Shown here: in pieces, positions 1 to 10,745 of the stretch
Position numbering within the stretch: position 1 is the stretch's first letter
How the letters are laid out: the number at the start of each line of letters is the position of its first letter
Assembly (NCBI GenBank): GCA_039720395.1
Contig: JBBPBK010000052.1
Location: 248,001-312,000 of the forward strand
Length of the DNA stretch: 64,000 nt
Direction of reading: 5' to 3'
Source: Liquidambar formosana
Taxonomy: Eukaryota > Streptophyta > Magnoliopsida > Saxifragales > Altingiaceae
Notes under the pieces: model-generated
The model's input: the letters and a program-made list of their open reading frames with translations, nothing else
Databases searched by the model: none
Told to the model about the DNA's origin: nothing
Made by a program: the position numbers and the translations under genes

Positions 1-510
1 CGTCTTTATCATTGATAACAAAAATAGAAAAGACAGGATCGTATCCGGTCGTATCTGGGGATGTTAGTATTACACATCAAATCTAGATGACATCTAAGAT
101 GAGCTTATAAAGGCATGAATTTCAACCCCACTTTCTTGAAAAATAAAAAAGGTTTAAGGGGACCATCATAGGCCCTAGAATTCAGATTCAAGAAACATGT
201 TCAGATTATTGGCATATATAAATCCATGCTGATGTAATGCACTACAAGATTGTCTGATCCAGCCACGACAGCATCACCCTGTTCTTTCTTTTAATAATTC
301 TAGGATCCAATTAATCTACTACCCATCAGAAGGAACCAAGGCTCCGTCTCCCTAATTTTAATTATTATTATAATTTTGCTGAGGTTGGTCTCCCTGATTA
401 GACTTCATAAATCAACCACCAAGCTAGAATAGAAACTACTCCATATCTCTGAGTCTCCATCAGGCGCCTGGTACTCCCAAGTCCTAAAGATACGAAAGAA
501 ATCCTAAAAA

Positions 511-547
511 GAGAGAGAGAGAGGGGGGGGGGGGGGGGGGGGGGGGG
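511..547 (+). repeat. GA microsatellite followed by poly-G run
   Basis: A short GA repeat runs into about 30 consecutive G residues. Such homopolymers are hard to sequence, so the length may be unreliable. No function is suggested. Confidence 0.8.
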
Positions 548-1289
548 CGTGGGGCGACCCATGTCTCAATGTCTTAGATATCAATTGCCTAGTAATTCGA
601 TTATTAAGAAGAAAAAAAAAATGTCTATATTGTAATTCATGTGTGAGTACGTTATTAGTCAGGAAGGTTAGCGTGGAGAGGAGTCGCTACCCAAATTAAT
701 TTGAGAGCTAACTTGAACCCTACCAGAGTTTAACTCGTCATGATCAGAGAATCTTGATCCGCAGTTACGGTACATCGCTGGAAAGGTATAAGACATCTAA
801 CAATGCCCAATCGAAACCAACCCCTACACATAATTATTGATTTTAATTAATTAATTATTCAATTAAATTCCACCCTAAACCTGCAACAATAATAGCAACG
901 CGTAGAATATGGTATGATCAAAATAAACAAATAAAGAAATAATAAAATAAAGAAATAATAAAACAAATGAATAAATAAACAAAGAAAAAAACTACTAAGG
1001 AATTAATATAAGAAGGAATGCACCCACAAAAAATCCAAAGTCCATCAAATACATGAAACATGAGGTTAATTAAATATATGCTCAATCAATCCTTCTCTCG
1101 CGGCTTCCTATTAGCCTCGTACTTTGTAAACCATATTTTGTTTAATTAAACTATATTTTTTGTTACATTTGAAGAAGACAAAACTATCCAGAAAGGGATG
1201 CTGTGGAGGAAAAGTGGGGGAAAAACACCCAAAAAACAAAAATTAGTGGGTTCCTTTTATTTATTTATTTATTTATTTTGGGTGTTGGA

Positions 1290-1450
1290 GGTGTGGAATG
1301 AAGGTATACCAAGTTTACTCTTGTTGAGTTATGGGATTAGACTAGTCCCCCAAGATGCACCAATCCTTCTGCAGATCCATGTATCTAATAAATGAGGAAG
1401 TAGAGACTCAAACTCAGGTCTTTTAATTCATGAACTGCAATTCCTTATTA
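1290..1450 (-). mobile_element. tRNA-derived SINE remnant (dispersed family)
   Basis: Read on the minus strand this has a degenerate RNA polymerase III B-box-like stretch (GACCTGAGTTTGAGTCTC) followed by a body containing a GGGACTAGTCTAATCCC-like core and a tail resembling GGTATACC. The same core occurs at 8690-8865, 11600-11735, 25050-25195 and 36003-36182. This copy lies inside the 110-1450 duplication, so it and the 8.7-kb copy probably descend from one insertion. Confidence 0.5.
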
Positions 1451-2099
1451 TCTAGCAACACATTGGTCATGTACAATCCTTGATATATGGTGCCAATATA
1501 AATTAGATGAGCATTTGTATAAGAAATTTCTTATGGAAGTTAATTACATGCGAATTTTTTATCCTATTCCCTTTATTCTGAATCTTTAATGCTATGTTTG
1601 GTACGTTGGATAAAAAAGTTGGATAGGATATGATTGTTGGATGAAGAAAAAGTCTTCAGTAGCTTTATTTGAATTGGGAAAGACAGCTCTTGGATAATTT
1701 TTTATCCCATTGTTATTTTTAAATGAAATAGTATCATAGGATAAAAATATATCACCCCTCTTGATAAGTTTATTATATCCCACATATGGAGGATATAACT
1801 ATCTTATAGATAATATGAATAGTTACATCCCTTATTTGAAAATAGCACAAAGCACATGAAAATGATATGTTTATCCAATCCGGCGTATCCGGTATACCAA
1901 ACATAGCCTAAAGTCAAAATGTTAAAGGGAAATTAGCAATAACCCTTATTAGAAGACTGTTTTTAACAAAAAAACATACCATAAGATTTTTTAACTCAAA
2001 AACCCCTTTTTTAAAAGATTCTTTAAGCAAAAGGAAATGTTTTTTTTCAAAATACCTGTTTTAACCTCCTTTTATATTTACAAGGTATGTTACGTAGAA

Positions 2100-2300
2100 G
2101 AAGAAGAAGGGAGGAGCAGAGAGAGAGAAAAGAAAGAGAGAGAGAGAGAGAGAGAGAAGGAGAGAGATGAAGAAAAACCAGATCTAAAAACGAAGAAGAA
2201 GAAGAAGGAAGGGGCGGAGAGGGAGAGAGAGAGAGAGAGATGAAGAAAAACCAGATCTAGAAACGAAGAAGAAGAAGAAGAAGAAGGAGAAGGAAAACCA
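2100..2300 (+). repeat. GA/GAA purine-rich microsatellite
   Basis: This is a GA and GAA repeat tract inside the Mutator-like element, with two near-copies of a roughly 95-bp block that each end in ACCAGATCT plus GAAGAA runs. The apparent Glu/Arg-rich reading frame through it is low complexity and not taken as a gene. Confidence 0.8.
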
Positions 2301-2756
2301 GATTGGGAAAAAAAAAAACCAGATCTGGAAACGAAACCAGATCTGGAAATGTCTGGCAGCTGTTCATCAAGGCTATGTCTAGACCTTCTCCAACGATGGC
2401 TCTTCTTCTATTTCTTCTTCGTCATCTTCTTCTCTGGTTTTTTTTTTTAGTGTAAGTGATACCAAAAATTTCATTCTAGTATCGTCAACAGTAGGTTGTT
2501 ACTATTGTAAGATATCATTTCAGCATGGTCAATAGTAAGTTGTTACCGTTGTGAATTCTCATTCCAGCATAGTCATCAGTAAGTTGTTACTGTTGTGAAT
2601 TAACAACCACACGTTAACAAATTATATGTGAATATCAAAACATCAATATTTAAGCTGTCACAATAGTAACAGTTTAAGAACAAAATGATAAAGTGTTACT
2701 TTTTTAAATACAAATGAAAGGAAAGTAGGGGCATTTTTGTCCGTATGGGATTAAAA

Positions 2757-2877
2757 GGGGTTTTGACAAAGGTGTTTTTTTCATAGAGCCTATTAAAAAA
2801 GAACTCTTATATATAGGGGTTTTGACAAAGGTGTTTTTTTCATAGAGCCTATTAGAAAAGAACTCTTATATATAGGG
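2757..2877 (+). repeat. Two-copy tandem repeat, about 60 bp
   Basis: A unit of about 60 bp, starting GGGGTTTTGACAAAGGTG and ending CTTATATATA, occurs twice in a row with one base difference. The start of a third copy follows. It is part of the right terminal region of the Mutator-like element. Confidence 0.85.
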
Positions 2878-2905
2878 GTTTTGACCAAAATTCCCAAATG
2901 TTAAA

Positions 2906-4430
2906 CACCTCCAGATAATCCACTTTTTTGTGCTTGTTGAAAAGTCACAAAGAGTGGGTGGATCCCAGAACTGAATCACTTTTCAATCAATTTAATCATA
3001 ATCTTGAGATGCATCACCCCCATCTCCACCGAACCCCACCCCTATAAATGCATTTTATCCTCATGCTATCATAATTGAGGGGAAAAGTCATTTGCATGTG
3101 GAGGACCAGGCTGTCCTAATTACGGAGTATTTGATCTGATTTTGAACTATCGTCTTTAATTTTGAACTATCTTAATTATCTGTCGATATTTTTACTCGTT
3201 TATTCCAAAGTTCATGCCTCTTATGATAAGATGCTTGCGGATATGATTTAATTGTCGATGCATGGCATGGTAGTTTAGTCATATTTTACTCACTTGCTAA
3301 GTAAATGATTTTAAAAGGGATTATATAGTTATATCCAAAGGGTTATGAATAAGTATTAATACCCATTTGTTGAATATTAAAAGGGGGTTAAGGCTATAGG
3401 GGTCAGTTATATCAAAGTATCAATTATCCTTAAAATAATAAAAAAAAAGGGAGGAAAGAAATAAATTAAAGAAAGAAAGATATGGTTTAATTGGTTGGAA
3501 TCGAGAAATGCATTTCCTTCATTTAATTAAGGAATATGTGAATAAGCTGATCCAAGACTAGCTAGCTACCCGCCAATCTAAAAATTTAATTTTGTATTTT
3601 TAACCAATAAAATTCTCATCATTATGGACAAAGCAATTCTTAATCTTTCAATCAATTTAATTTTTAGCATGCATAAATTACATCGAATTGATATTTAATC
3701 TTACAGCGACAGATTTTGTAAAATTAAACTCTGTTAATTGTCGCTTTTCTTCTCACAAAAAGATCGCCATACCTTTAAAGGCAAGAAAGTTAATTTTCTT
3801 TTTCTTTTCGTATCAGCCAAACGAAGATGTTGATTGATTGTAACATGCCCATACGTGATGAAGTGACTTAAAGGAGCTTAGAGGACCCAAGAAAAGAAAT
3901 AAAAAGGGAAAGGAAGAAAGGTCAACTTTTTTGGAGGTGACATCAACCACGCCTTTTTAGTTTTTCAAAATAGGTGACACCGACCAAGTTACCCAGCTCA
4001 AGTTGGGTTATAGGGTTTTTATATTAGTGCCCTCGCGATGGATGTTAATATCAGGTGAGGGAATATTGGGAAAATCAACATGGAGTCGACATTCAACGTT
4101 TCATAAAGGCATAAGTTCTAGGTATTCCTAATAATTCGGATGTTAATTTTGCTTGCATAACTAAGTTAATGTAGCGTATTTTATTTGATAAAGATAATTA
4201 TTGGATTAAATCGATGGGAACTAAATATTTTTTAAAAAAGAATTTCTTTTGGGTTAAACCAAAGAGTCAAGACTTGTGGGTTGAAAGAAAGGTTGTGATC
4301 TTCTTTGTTATGCCATAAGGTGGTATCTAGGTAATGAAAAATATATTTATTTTTGGGTAGACAAATGACTCTCTGATAAATTTATTTTTGAAATGATCCC
4401 TAGGAACAAACTTAAAAATTTAGATTAGAA
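2906..4430. other. Intergenic, no gene seen
   Basis: The DNA is AT-rich with stop codons in all frames. I see no recognisable gene, repeat family or transposon end here apart from short A-rich tracts near 3440-3480. Confidence 0.5.
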
Positions 4431-4439
4431 TCTAGTAGC

Positions 4440-5935
4440 TAATGTTATTTGCTCATACAAATCTTGGAATTGTGAAAAAATTAATAAGTCAATGGACGCA
4501 ATCACTGCTAGAAAAATTTTTAACTATCCTATCTTTACTAGTGATTTTCCATATAAGATTTGGTGGGGTCCTACTTCGAATGGTTATTTTTCTACAAAAA
4601 CAACTACCTGCCTTCACAAAATATTATACTTTCTTTGTCCCACAGAGATAGGTCATTTTTGTTACTTTTTGTGTCCCAAAATGTTTGTCCATTTTGAAAA
4701 GTTAAAAATCTTAATTTTTTTTTAACTTTCCTGTATTACCCTTCATTATTTCAATAATTACTCTCACCACAAAATCCAATGCCAAGTAAGAGAAGGTATT
4801 TTTTGAAAAATAGAGTCTAATAAATGTCAACTCAAGGTAATGATGATTTTTCTTCAATTATGTTTTTTGTCAAACTTAGCCTATCTTTGTAGGACGGAGG
4901 GAGTATGCAAAAGAAAATGCTCAGTCTTGTATAGATAAAATATTAGTTGGATTTGGAAGTTGAAATGTGTGCCTAAATTAAAAGTTTATTTGGTCATTCA
5001 TGCATGGTAAACTTGTGAGAAAAATTCTTTGTGATAGAGGTTTTAAAATTGATGTTAATTGCCCATTATGTAATGAAGATGTTGAAGATCAAGACTATAT
5101 TTTTATGATCGAATTGTAAATATATTAGAGATGTTTGGAATTCAATGAAAAGAACTTGTCCTATACTTAAAAAGGATGTAGATAATATAGTTGTTTGGAT
5201 TGAAAATATTCATAAGAATTTTAATGGGAAAGAGAAAAATCTAAGTAAGTGGAAATAATAGCAAACTTACTATGACAAATTTGGTGTGTAAGAAACAACG
5301 TTGTTTTTCCAACATGATAATTTTTTAATAATTTTTTGGTTATTGAGAGAGCAATAAAGCTTTTTTCTAACTTTACTTTGAATAATGCTAAGCTCCAATC
5401 TTTTAATATCATGAATAGGGTGCAAAAGAAGAAGAAAAATAGAAGGTTTATTAGATGGATTCCTCTTAATAAAGGGTGGTTTAAATTAAATTTTGACGGT
5501 TCTGTTAAAAATAAAAAAGGATTGGCTGGTTTTGTTATCAGATATAGCTATGGTAAATCTATTATTATGCAAGTAGTTTGGTTTGATGAAGATACCATGG
5601 TGCCTAAAATGGAAGCAATCGTACTTCGGAATGGTCAAAAAGGGATTAAAGAATTTATATTTAGAAGGTGATGACAATATTGTCATTAATAATATTGACA
5701 AATTAAAAAGTTGCCCTTCGAACATTTGTAGTATTTTATATGATTGTATTAAGATATTATCTTAGAGTGTGGTATACAATTTAGAATAAATCATGTTTAT
5801 AGAGAAGGAAATAGAGTTACTGATTTTCTAACTAATTTAGGTTATAGAAATAAAAGCAATTAGATTTGGGATTCTAATTTTTTTAGAGAAATTTTAGATA
5901 TTTTATGAGAAGATGTTATTGATAGATAGTGTTGA
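4440..5935 (+). pseudogene. Decayed L1-type LINE 3' region (zf-RVT and RNase H)
   Basis: The plus strand carries broken pieces of a plant non-LTR retrotransposon. Around 4960-5100 the text reads as a zf-RVT zinc-binding region with a Trp-rich start, KLKCVPKLKVYL, and NCPLCNEDVEDQDYIF. From 5435 to 5660 it reads as an RVT_3-type RNase H domain: WFKLNFDGSVKNKKGLAGF, then a downstream conserved Glu in KMEAIVL. After a frameshift near 5660 the domain continues as EGDDNIVINNIDKL and YREGNRVTDFLTNLG. Several stops and frameshifts rule out function. A mariner-like MITE is inserted at 4629-4903. The gene family is certain; the 5' boundary is not visible. Confidence 0.75.
4629..4903. mobile_element. 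Stowaway/mariner-like MITE inserted in the LINE
   Basis: The element is 275 bp, flanked by TA on both sides (4627-4628 and 4904-4905). The left end is CTTTCTTTGTCCCACAGAGA and the right end, read inward on the other strand, is CTCCCTCCGTCCTACAAAGA, giving the familiar plant Stowaway-type ends. It separates LINE coding text on both sides, so it inserted after the LINE. A relative lies at about 23641-23885. Confidence 0.85.
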
Positions 5936-6342
5936 TTTTTCTCTACTATTAAAAAAGAAGAAAAAAAAGAAAGAAAAGGGTTTTCCTAAAACTCTTATTC
6001 AATTCCAAGTCCAACAATATGATGAAAGATTATCATTTCATCATATGTTGGTTTGAAATATTTTTTAAATACCATATTTGTCCTCTCGCTTTGTATGGAA
6101 GCAAGCCATTTAACGCCTAATATTCAGCTAGGATTCTTCGCGATTCTGGGCCATGATTAACACGGCAATTAGCCATATTCCCATACATGTTTGTCTCCAT
6201 TAATGTCCATATTCCCATATATGTTTGAAGTTTTTTTTATTTTTTTGATAATGAAGTCAATTCTTTTAGATATAAATGATTTTAATTATACAAAACTTTT
6301 GTACCAACCACTCTACCAAGTCTACCAAATATCATCTATGTT
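5936..6342. other. Intergenic, no gene seen
   Basis: AT-rich DNA with no open frame of interest and no repeat end I can define. Confidence 0.4.
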
Positions 6343-6479
6343 ATAGTGGCATATCTCAGCCTTTTGTAAGAAGGTTGGGGGTTCAAGTACGAATATCAAG
6401 GGACCAAATGCATGCAGATTTAGATAATTGCTTGTTTCTATAAAATATATTGCTTTTATAATAAAAAAAAAAAAAAAAA
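6343..6479 (+). mobile_element. tRNA-derived SINE-like copy with poly-A tail
   Basis: The text starts TAGTGGCATATCTCAGCC, followed by GGGGGTTCAAGTACGAA, which fit degenerate A- and B-box spacing of a polymerase III promoter. It ends in a run of about 17 A residues. It does not fold as a functional tRNA gene: the acceptor stem is absent. Confidence 0.5.
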
Positions 6480-7304
6480 TGAATCTCAACCCCGCTTTCT
6501 TAAAAAATAAAAAGGGTTTGAGGGGACCTTCATAGGCCTTATGAATTCAGATTCAAGAAACATGTTCAGATTATTGGCATATATATCCATGCTAATCTTA
6601 TGCACTACAAGCAGTGTCTGATCCAGCCGTGACAGCATCACCCTGGCTGTTCTTTCTCTTAATAATTCTAAGATTTAATTAGTCTACTACTCAAGGGCGG
6701 AATCAGGAGTTATCTCCAATAGGACATTGTGCTATGATTCTATAAAATGGGAGCTGAAAGCTCTAGATTTTTTTAAAAAAATTACTTTTTGGTAATCATT
6801 TTCCAATGTAATACTAAAAAAAAGATTTTTGTGTCAACTTATTACAAATGAATCATATACATGCTTAAAAATGACTATTATATTTCTTTTTTTGGCATTA
6901 TGTTCGTAAATAGTTATCAAATGGTAACTTATCCCAAAAAGAAAGAAAAATGTTTGAGGCCAATGGGGGCACGTGCCTCCAAAAGTCCCCCTGGCTCTGC
7001 CATTGCTACTACCTATAAAAAGCAACCACGGCTCGGTCTCCCTTATTATTATTATTTTTTTTTTTTCTAAGGTTGGTATCCCGTAATAGACTTCGTAAAT
7101 CAACCACCAAGCTAGAATAGAAACTACTCCATATCTAAAAGTCTCAGGTATTAACTGCCTGGTACCCCATGTCCTAAAGATATGAAAGAACCCCCAAAAA
7201 GAAAAGAAAAGAAAAGAAAAAAAAAAAATCAAGGAACTACCCATATGGCCATATCTCAAATGTTTTAGATATCAAATGCATAGTAATTCCATTATCAAGG
7301 ACTA

Positions 7305-7357
<53 letters not shown>
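7305..7357 (+). repeat. Long poly-A run
   Basis: About 49 consecutive A residues. It may be the tail of a retroposed sequence, but no element body is recognised to its left. Confidence 0.85.
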
Positions 7358-7359
<2 letters not shown>

Positions 7360-8689
7360 GCCTAGTTATTCATGCCTTAAAAAATAAAGTAAAAAAACAA
7401 CAGAACTACCTCATATTTCAAAGGTCTAAAGTATTTCACGGCCGAAAGGTATAAATAAAAATAAAGATTAAAGATAAATAAAAGAAAGTGTTCCCCTTCC
7501 CACTTCCGAAAGAAAACTTGACCATTTTGGTCCTTCAACCAACGATTTTGGTCCACGGAAAATGGTTAACGGCCGGTCGGGGTGTGTGTTGGTTTTTTTA
7601 AAATAAAATAAAAAAAAAATTAAATGGGGTTAATATATTAGGCATATGTCCAAATATCAGGGCACCCCTCATTCCAAAGTCATTTAACAGCCTATTTTAG
7701 CTGAGGTTTGGATTGAAATTAATCTCATGCGATGCACAATCTACACCAACGATTTTATTTTAAAGAAAGATAAAAATAAAAATGCTTACATGAATGCCCA
7801 GGATATGCATATCAGTTAATTAAAATAAAATACAAAATAAAAATATGACATAAAAAAATGAGGCTAATGTTTCCGATATGAGTTTGTGTATCTAGCTGGA
7901 TTTAAACTTGTCATGCTAGCCAGTCTCTTAATCAAATTATATTTGGCTGGAATAATTTATCACTTTGATTGAGAAAGTTTGGGTTTGGTTCTCCTCTAGA
8001 ACTACATTAGCTAGTAATAATATCCAGTCCCATTAACTTGGCACCCCATCACCCCATTTGTCATTATACCAACACTGCAGTCACAGATGAAGGGGCTGGA
8101 TGTGAACAAGAGACGGTTATTACTGGACATGGCTCTATGTTGGAGAGGAAACCAAAAACCACAGAAAAAGAGGGCCAAACAAGAACAGAATGTGTGCGTC
8201 CTTCTCTCTTTTTATTTATTTATTTATTTTTGAGTATTTTGTTGTGCATCCCTTCTCTATAGTTATTTTGTTAGATGTTGTTGTTACATAATGCTGGCTA
8301 TTAGGTTGTTGGCACTTTGGATACGAATTCGAATTTGGTGTTATGCGCATTCAAAGACTAGTGTGTTGCCAACCGCACTATATGTGATTGTGTCCACCGT
8401 ACATATCATGGTTGCCAACATACTGGACCTTAGATGTGCACAATACAAAATACTAAGTATATCAAATACGTGAAAGATGAGATTAATTAAATATATGCTT
8501 AATTAATCCCTCCCTCGCGGTTTCCCATTAGCCACATACTTTGTCAACCACATGTTATTTAGTTAAGCTATATTTTTTGTCACATTTAAAGAAGACAAAA
8601 TTATCCAGAAAGGGATGTTTTGGAGGGAAAGTGGTGGAAAAACACCCAAAAAGACAAAAATTGATTGGGTTTTTATTTTTATTTTTTTG

Positions 8690-8865
8690 GAGGAGAGGCA
8701 TAAACGAGGGTATCCCAAGTTTGCTCTTGTTGAGTTTTGGGACCAGACTAGTCCCCTCACGATGCATAATCCTCTTATAAATCCATGTATCCGATAAATG
8801 AGAAAGTGGAAACTCGACTTCAGGTCTTGTAATTCATGAGCTGTAGTTGTTTGTCATCTGAGCTA
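8690..8865 (-). mobile_element. tRNA-derived SINE remnant (dispersed family)
   Basis: This is the counterpart of the copy at 1290-1450, with the minus-strand core GAGGGGACTAGTCTGGTCCC and the tail GGGATACCCTCG. It sits at the matching place in the duplication. Confidence 0.5.
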
Positions 8866-8869
8866 AAAA

Positions 8870-9785
8870 TTATTACTTTAATCATTTATATATAAATATA
8901 TATATATATATGGTACGTATGAAATTCAACTTGAATTGCCATTAGTTTATTGGGTTTTACATCATACGTTTATGTCTTGTTCTATTATATTTGGTGTCTT
9001 TATCACTGGAAGATGACTTGTATTGGTGATTCACAACCAGCTTCCCTCCCTATTAAATTTGTAAAGCCACTTGTTTATTTCATCCCTTTCACCCCTCTCC
9101 ACTTGTTCTAGAGTATATTTTGCGTCTTGATGACTTCATTGACTTGTCTTAGTATCAGCTTCCCTCCTCACTAAAATTGAAAAGCCACTTGTTCATTCCA
9201 TAACTTTCACCCCTCCCTCTCTCTCTTTATATAATTAGGACAGAAATTAATGTTATTTAAAAAGATATATGTTTAATACACTTTCATATAAAAATTGTCA
9301 ATTCGATTGTGTCGATTTACAATCGACATGAAATGGACACAAATCAATTGGCCGGTTAGGGGGAGAAAGTCAAAGCTTCAATCTATTTAATATTTTCCTA
9401 AAGTAATTAGAAAACATAAACCCTATACTTAGACATAAAAATTGTCAACGCAATCGACATGTGATTGATACATACGTATTAGTTGCTTGGTTTAAAACTC
9501 ATAAAAGGCAAGGCGTGGCAGTTAATTAAACAAGCTTAATCTTTTGCTTCTAAATGCCCCCAAAGTATCCAATTTTCAAGGTATATATTAAAATGAATAA
9601 TTAACTAGATACTTGTTTTAAGGGTCAACTCCCCTCCATCGTAACCCAGAGGGAGGAAAAAAAAAAGGCTAATTACATGTTTGGCATTTTAGCAAGCTCA
9701 AGACCAGCAAGGCCCAAGGTGGGGTTGTTATAGACAGTACTATCTTATTTGCTTTTACACCAACATTGGCCAAGGAAATGGAGCA
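8870..9785. other. Intergenic, no gene seen
   Basis: The stretch holds a short TA repeat (8896-8911) and two diverged copies of a stretch around CTTCCCTCCTCACT and AAGCCACTTGTTCATT (9040-9080 and 9160-9200). No gene is seen. Confidence 0.4.
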
Positions 9786-9789
9786 CATG

Positions 9790-9960
9790 ACCTACACGGG
9801 TAGCTCAGTTGGCAAGCATTAGTTTTAGTTTCAAGTTTCGATCTTAATTGATACCTATAGCTTGTGGGAGTTTGTAGGTACCTGGGGTTTACCTCGGTCC
9901 CACAAAGAATCAATGGGTAGGGTTGGAGGTTTTATGTCATCTTAGAGCACAACATTTTGA
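9790..9960 (+). mobile_element. tRNA-derived SINE-like copy
   Basis: The stretch reads CACGGGTAGCTCAGTTGGCA, an A-box-like start, then TTTCAAGTTTCGATCTTAA, a degenerate B box, then a body with GTAGGTACCTGGGG. It lacks the second half of an acceptor stem, so it is a SINE remnant and not a tRNA gene. Confidence 0.5.
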
Positions 9961-10179
9961 AAATATGATTTTCCCTCTTTTTATGGGCTAGACTGAGAGG
10001 ATTGGGAGACCAAGGGATACAGCTACTATATTTTCTGATTAGTTGCACTAGTTCAGAGATTTTTGGTTTCCGAAGTTATTAACGAGGCTTCAATTTCTTT
10101 GTGTCCATGTGATACAGATTGGGCACAATGAAGGTTTAAAACCTCTCAACTTTATTTGGTCCCCCAAAACACCCGAAGG

Positions 10180-10450
10180 TTTCTCAAATTTTTATGAAAT
10201 ATATAAAAGGTTTTCATTAAAACTATTTGAAAACATCATTTTGAACAATTTTGTAAAAAAATTTTTTATCCAAAACATGTCGTATAATGGTATAAGTGAA
10301 CTTTTTGGCCATTTACAATTTTTGTTTCATTTTTATGGAAAGTTTAATAAAAAATGGCCAAAAAGTTCATTTCAACAACAAAATTCAGAAATTTTTTTCT
10401 TCTACAAACTTATTCAAAATGATATTTTCAATTGAAAAAAGGGACGAGTT
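10180..10450. mobile_element. Foldback (palindromic) element, copy 1
   Basis: The two halves are inverted copies of each other around a centre near 10330. The left arm has AAACATCATTTTGAACAA and TGAACTTTTTGGCC; the right arm has GGCCAAAAAGTTCA and TTCAAAATGATATTTTC. Related elements lie at 12640-14165 (split) and 14237-14634. No protein is encoded. Confidence 0.7.
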
Positions 10451-10529
10451 TTCGTGAAAACATCCAAAACCCAAATAAATTAAGGGGTGACAATAACCGC
10501 TCCCTGTCGTTTGCTTCCATTGGGCCTAA

Positions 10530-10745
10530 GAGCTGCACCAAATTATTTGCTAATTTTGAATCATTGAATACTAGCAATGGGCTCACTGAGATTTACATCC
10601 CCTGCACTGGTTTGGATTGGATTGGGCTCAAGTGCTCAACCAATGTACCAACTGACAGCTGCTCCAAATTTAAAAGCCCATTCCGCTCTTTCTCTTTCTC
10701 CTCGGTGGTTCCCTCATCCTTCTGTAGCTGCATCGACTGAAGCAG
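10530..10745. repeat. Dispersed duplicate, empty-site copy
   Basis: This stretch, including ACTGACAGCTGCTCCAAATT and the 3' part ending CTGCATCGACTGAAGCA, is repeated at 14170-14245 plus 14637-14785. The later copy is interrupted by a foldback element and this one is not, so this copy shows the unoccupied site. Confidence 0.75.

Larger units (their letters stand above)
110..1450. repeat. Segmental duplication, copy 1 of 2
   Basis: This stretch matches 6476-8865 in the same orientation over several blocks. Shared words include the text around 180-225 (CAGATTCAAGAAACATGTTC, repeated near 6546), the block at 400-445 (repeated near 7090) and the block at 1080-1260 (repeated near 8490-8670). Homology is interrupted by indels, including a poly-G run here and a poly-A run in the partner. 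No gene is visible in it. It is an old, diverged local duplication rather than a transposon with ends I can define. Confidence 0.7.
1927..2895. mobile_element. Mutator-like element, non-autonomous, with target-site duplication
   Basis: The element is flanked by identical 10-bp sequences AAATGTTAAA at 1917-1926 and 2896-2905. It begins GGGAAATTAGC and ends GCCAAAATTCCC-like text, so the outer ends form imperfect terminal inverted repeats with the GGG start common in Mutator-like elements. A 9- to 10-bp target duplication also fits that superfamily. The interior holds GA- and GAA-rich tracts (2100-2300) and near the right end a tandem duplication of a roughly 60-bp unit (2757-2877). No transposase is encoded. 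The purine-rich interior may be a captured gene leader, which is inference. Confidence 0.7.
6476..8865. repeat. Segmental duplication, copy 2 of 2
   Basis: This is the partner of 110-1450 in the same orientation. It is about 1 kb longer because of insertions, including a roughly 49-base poly-A run at 7305-7357 and the unmatched stretch 7400-8480. No gene is visible. Confidence 0.7.

Noticed and set aside
2037..2243. Glu/Arg-repeat protein
   Set aside because: Translation of a GA microsatellite inside a transposon.
10109..10435. 108-residue Phe/Asn-rich open frame
   Set aside because: It spans both arms of the foldback element and reads inverted copies of the same DNA.
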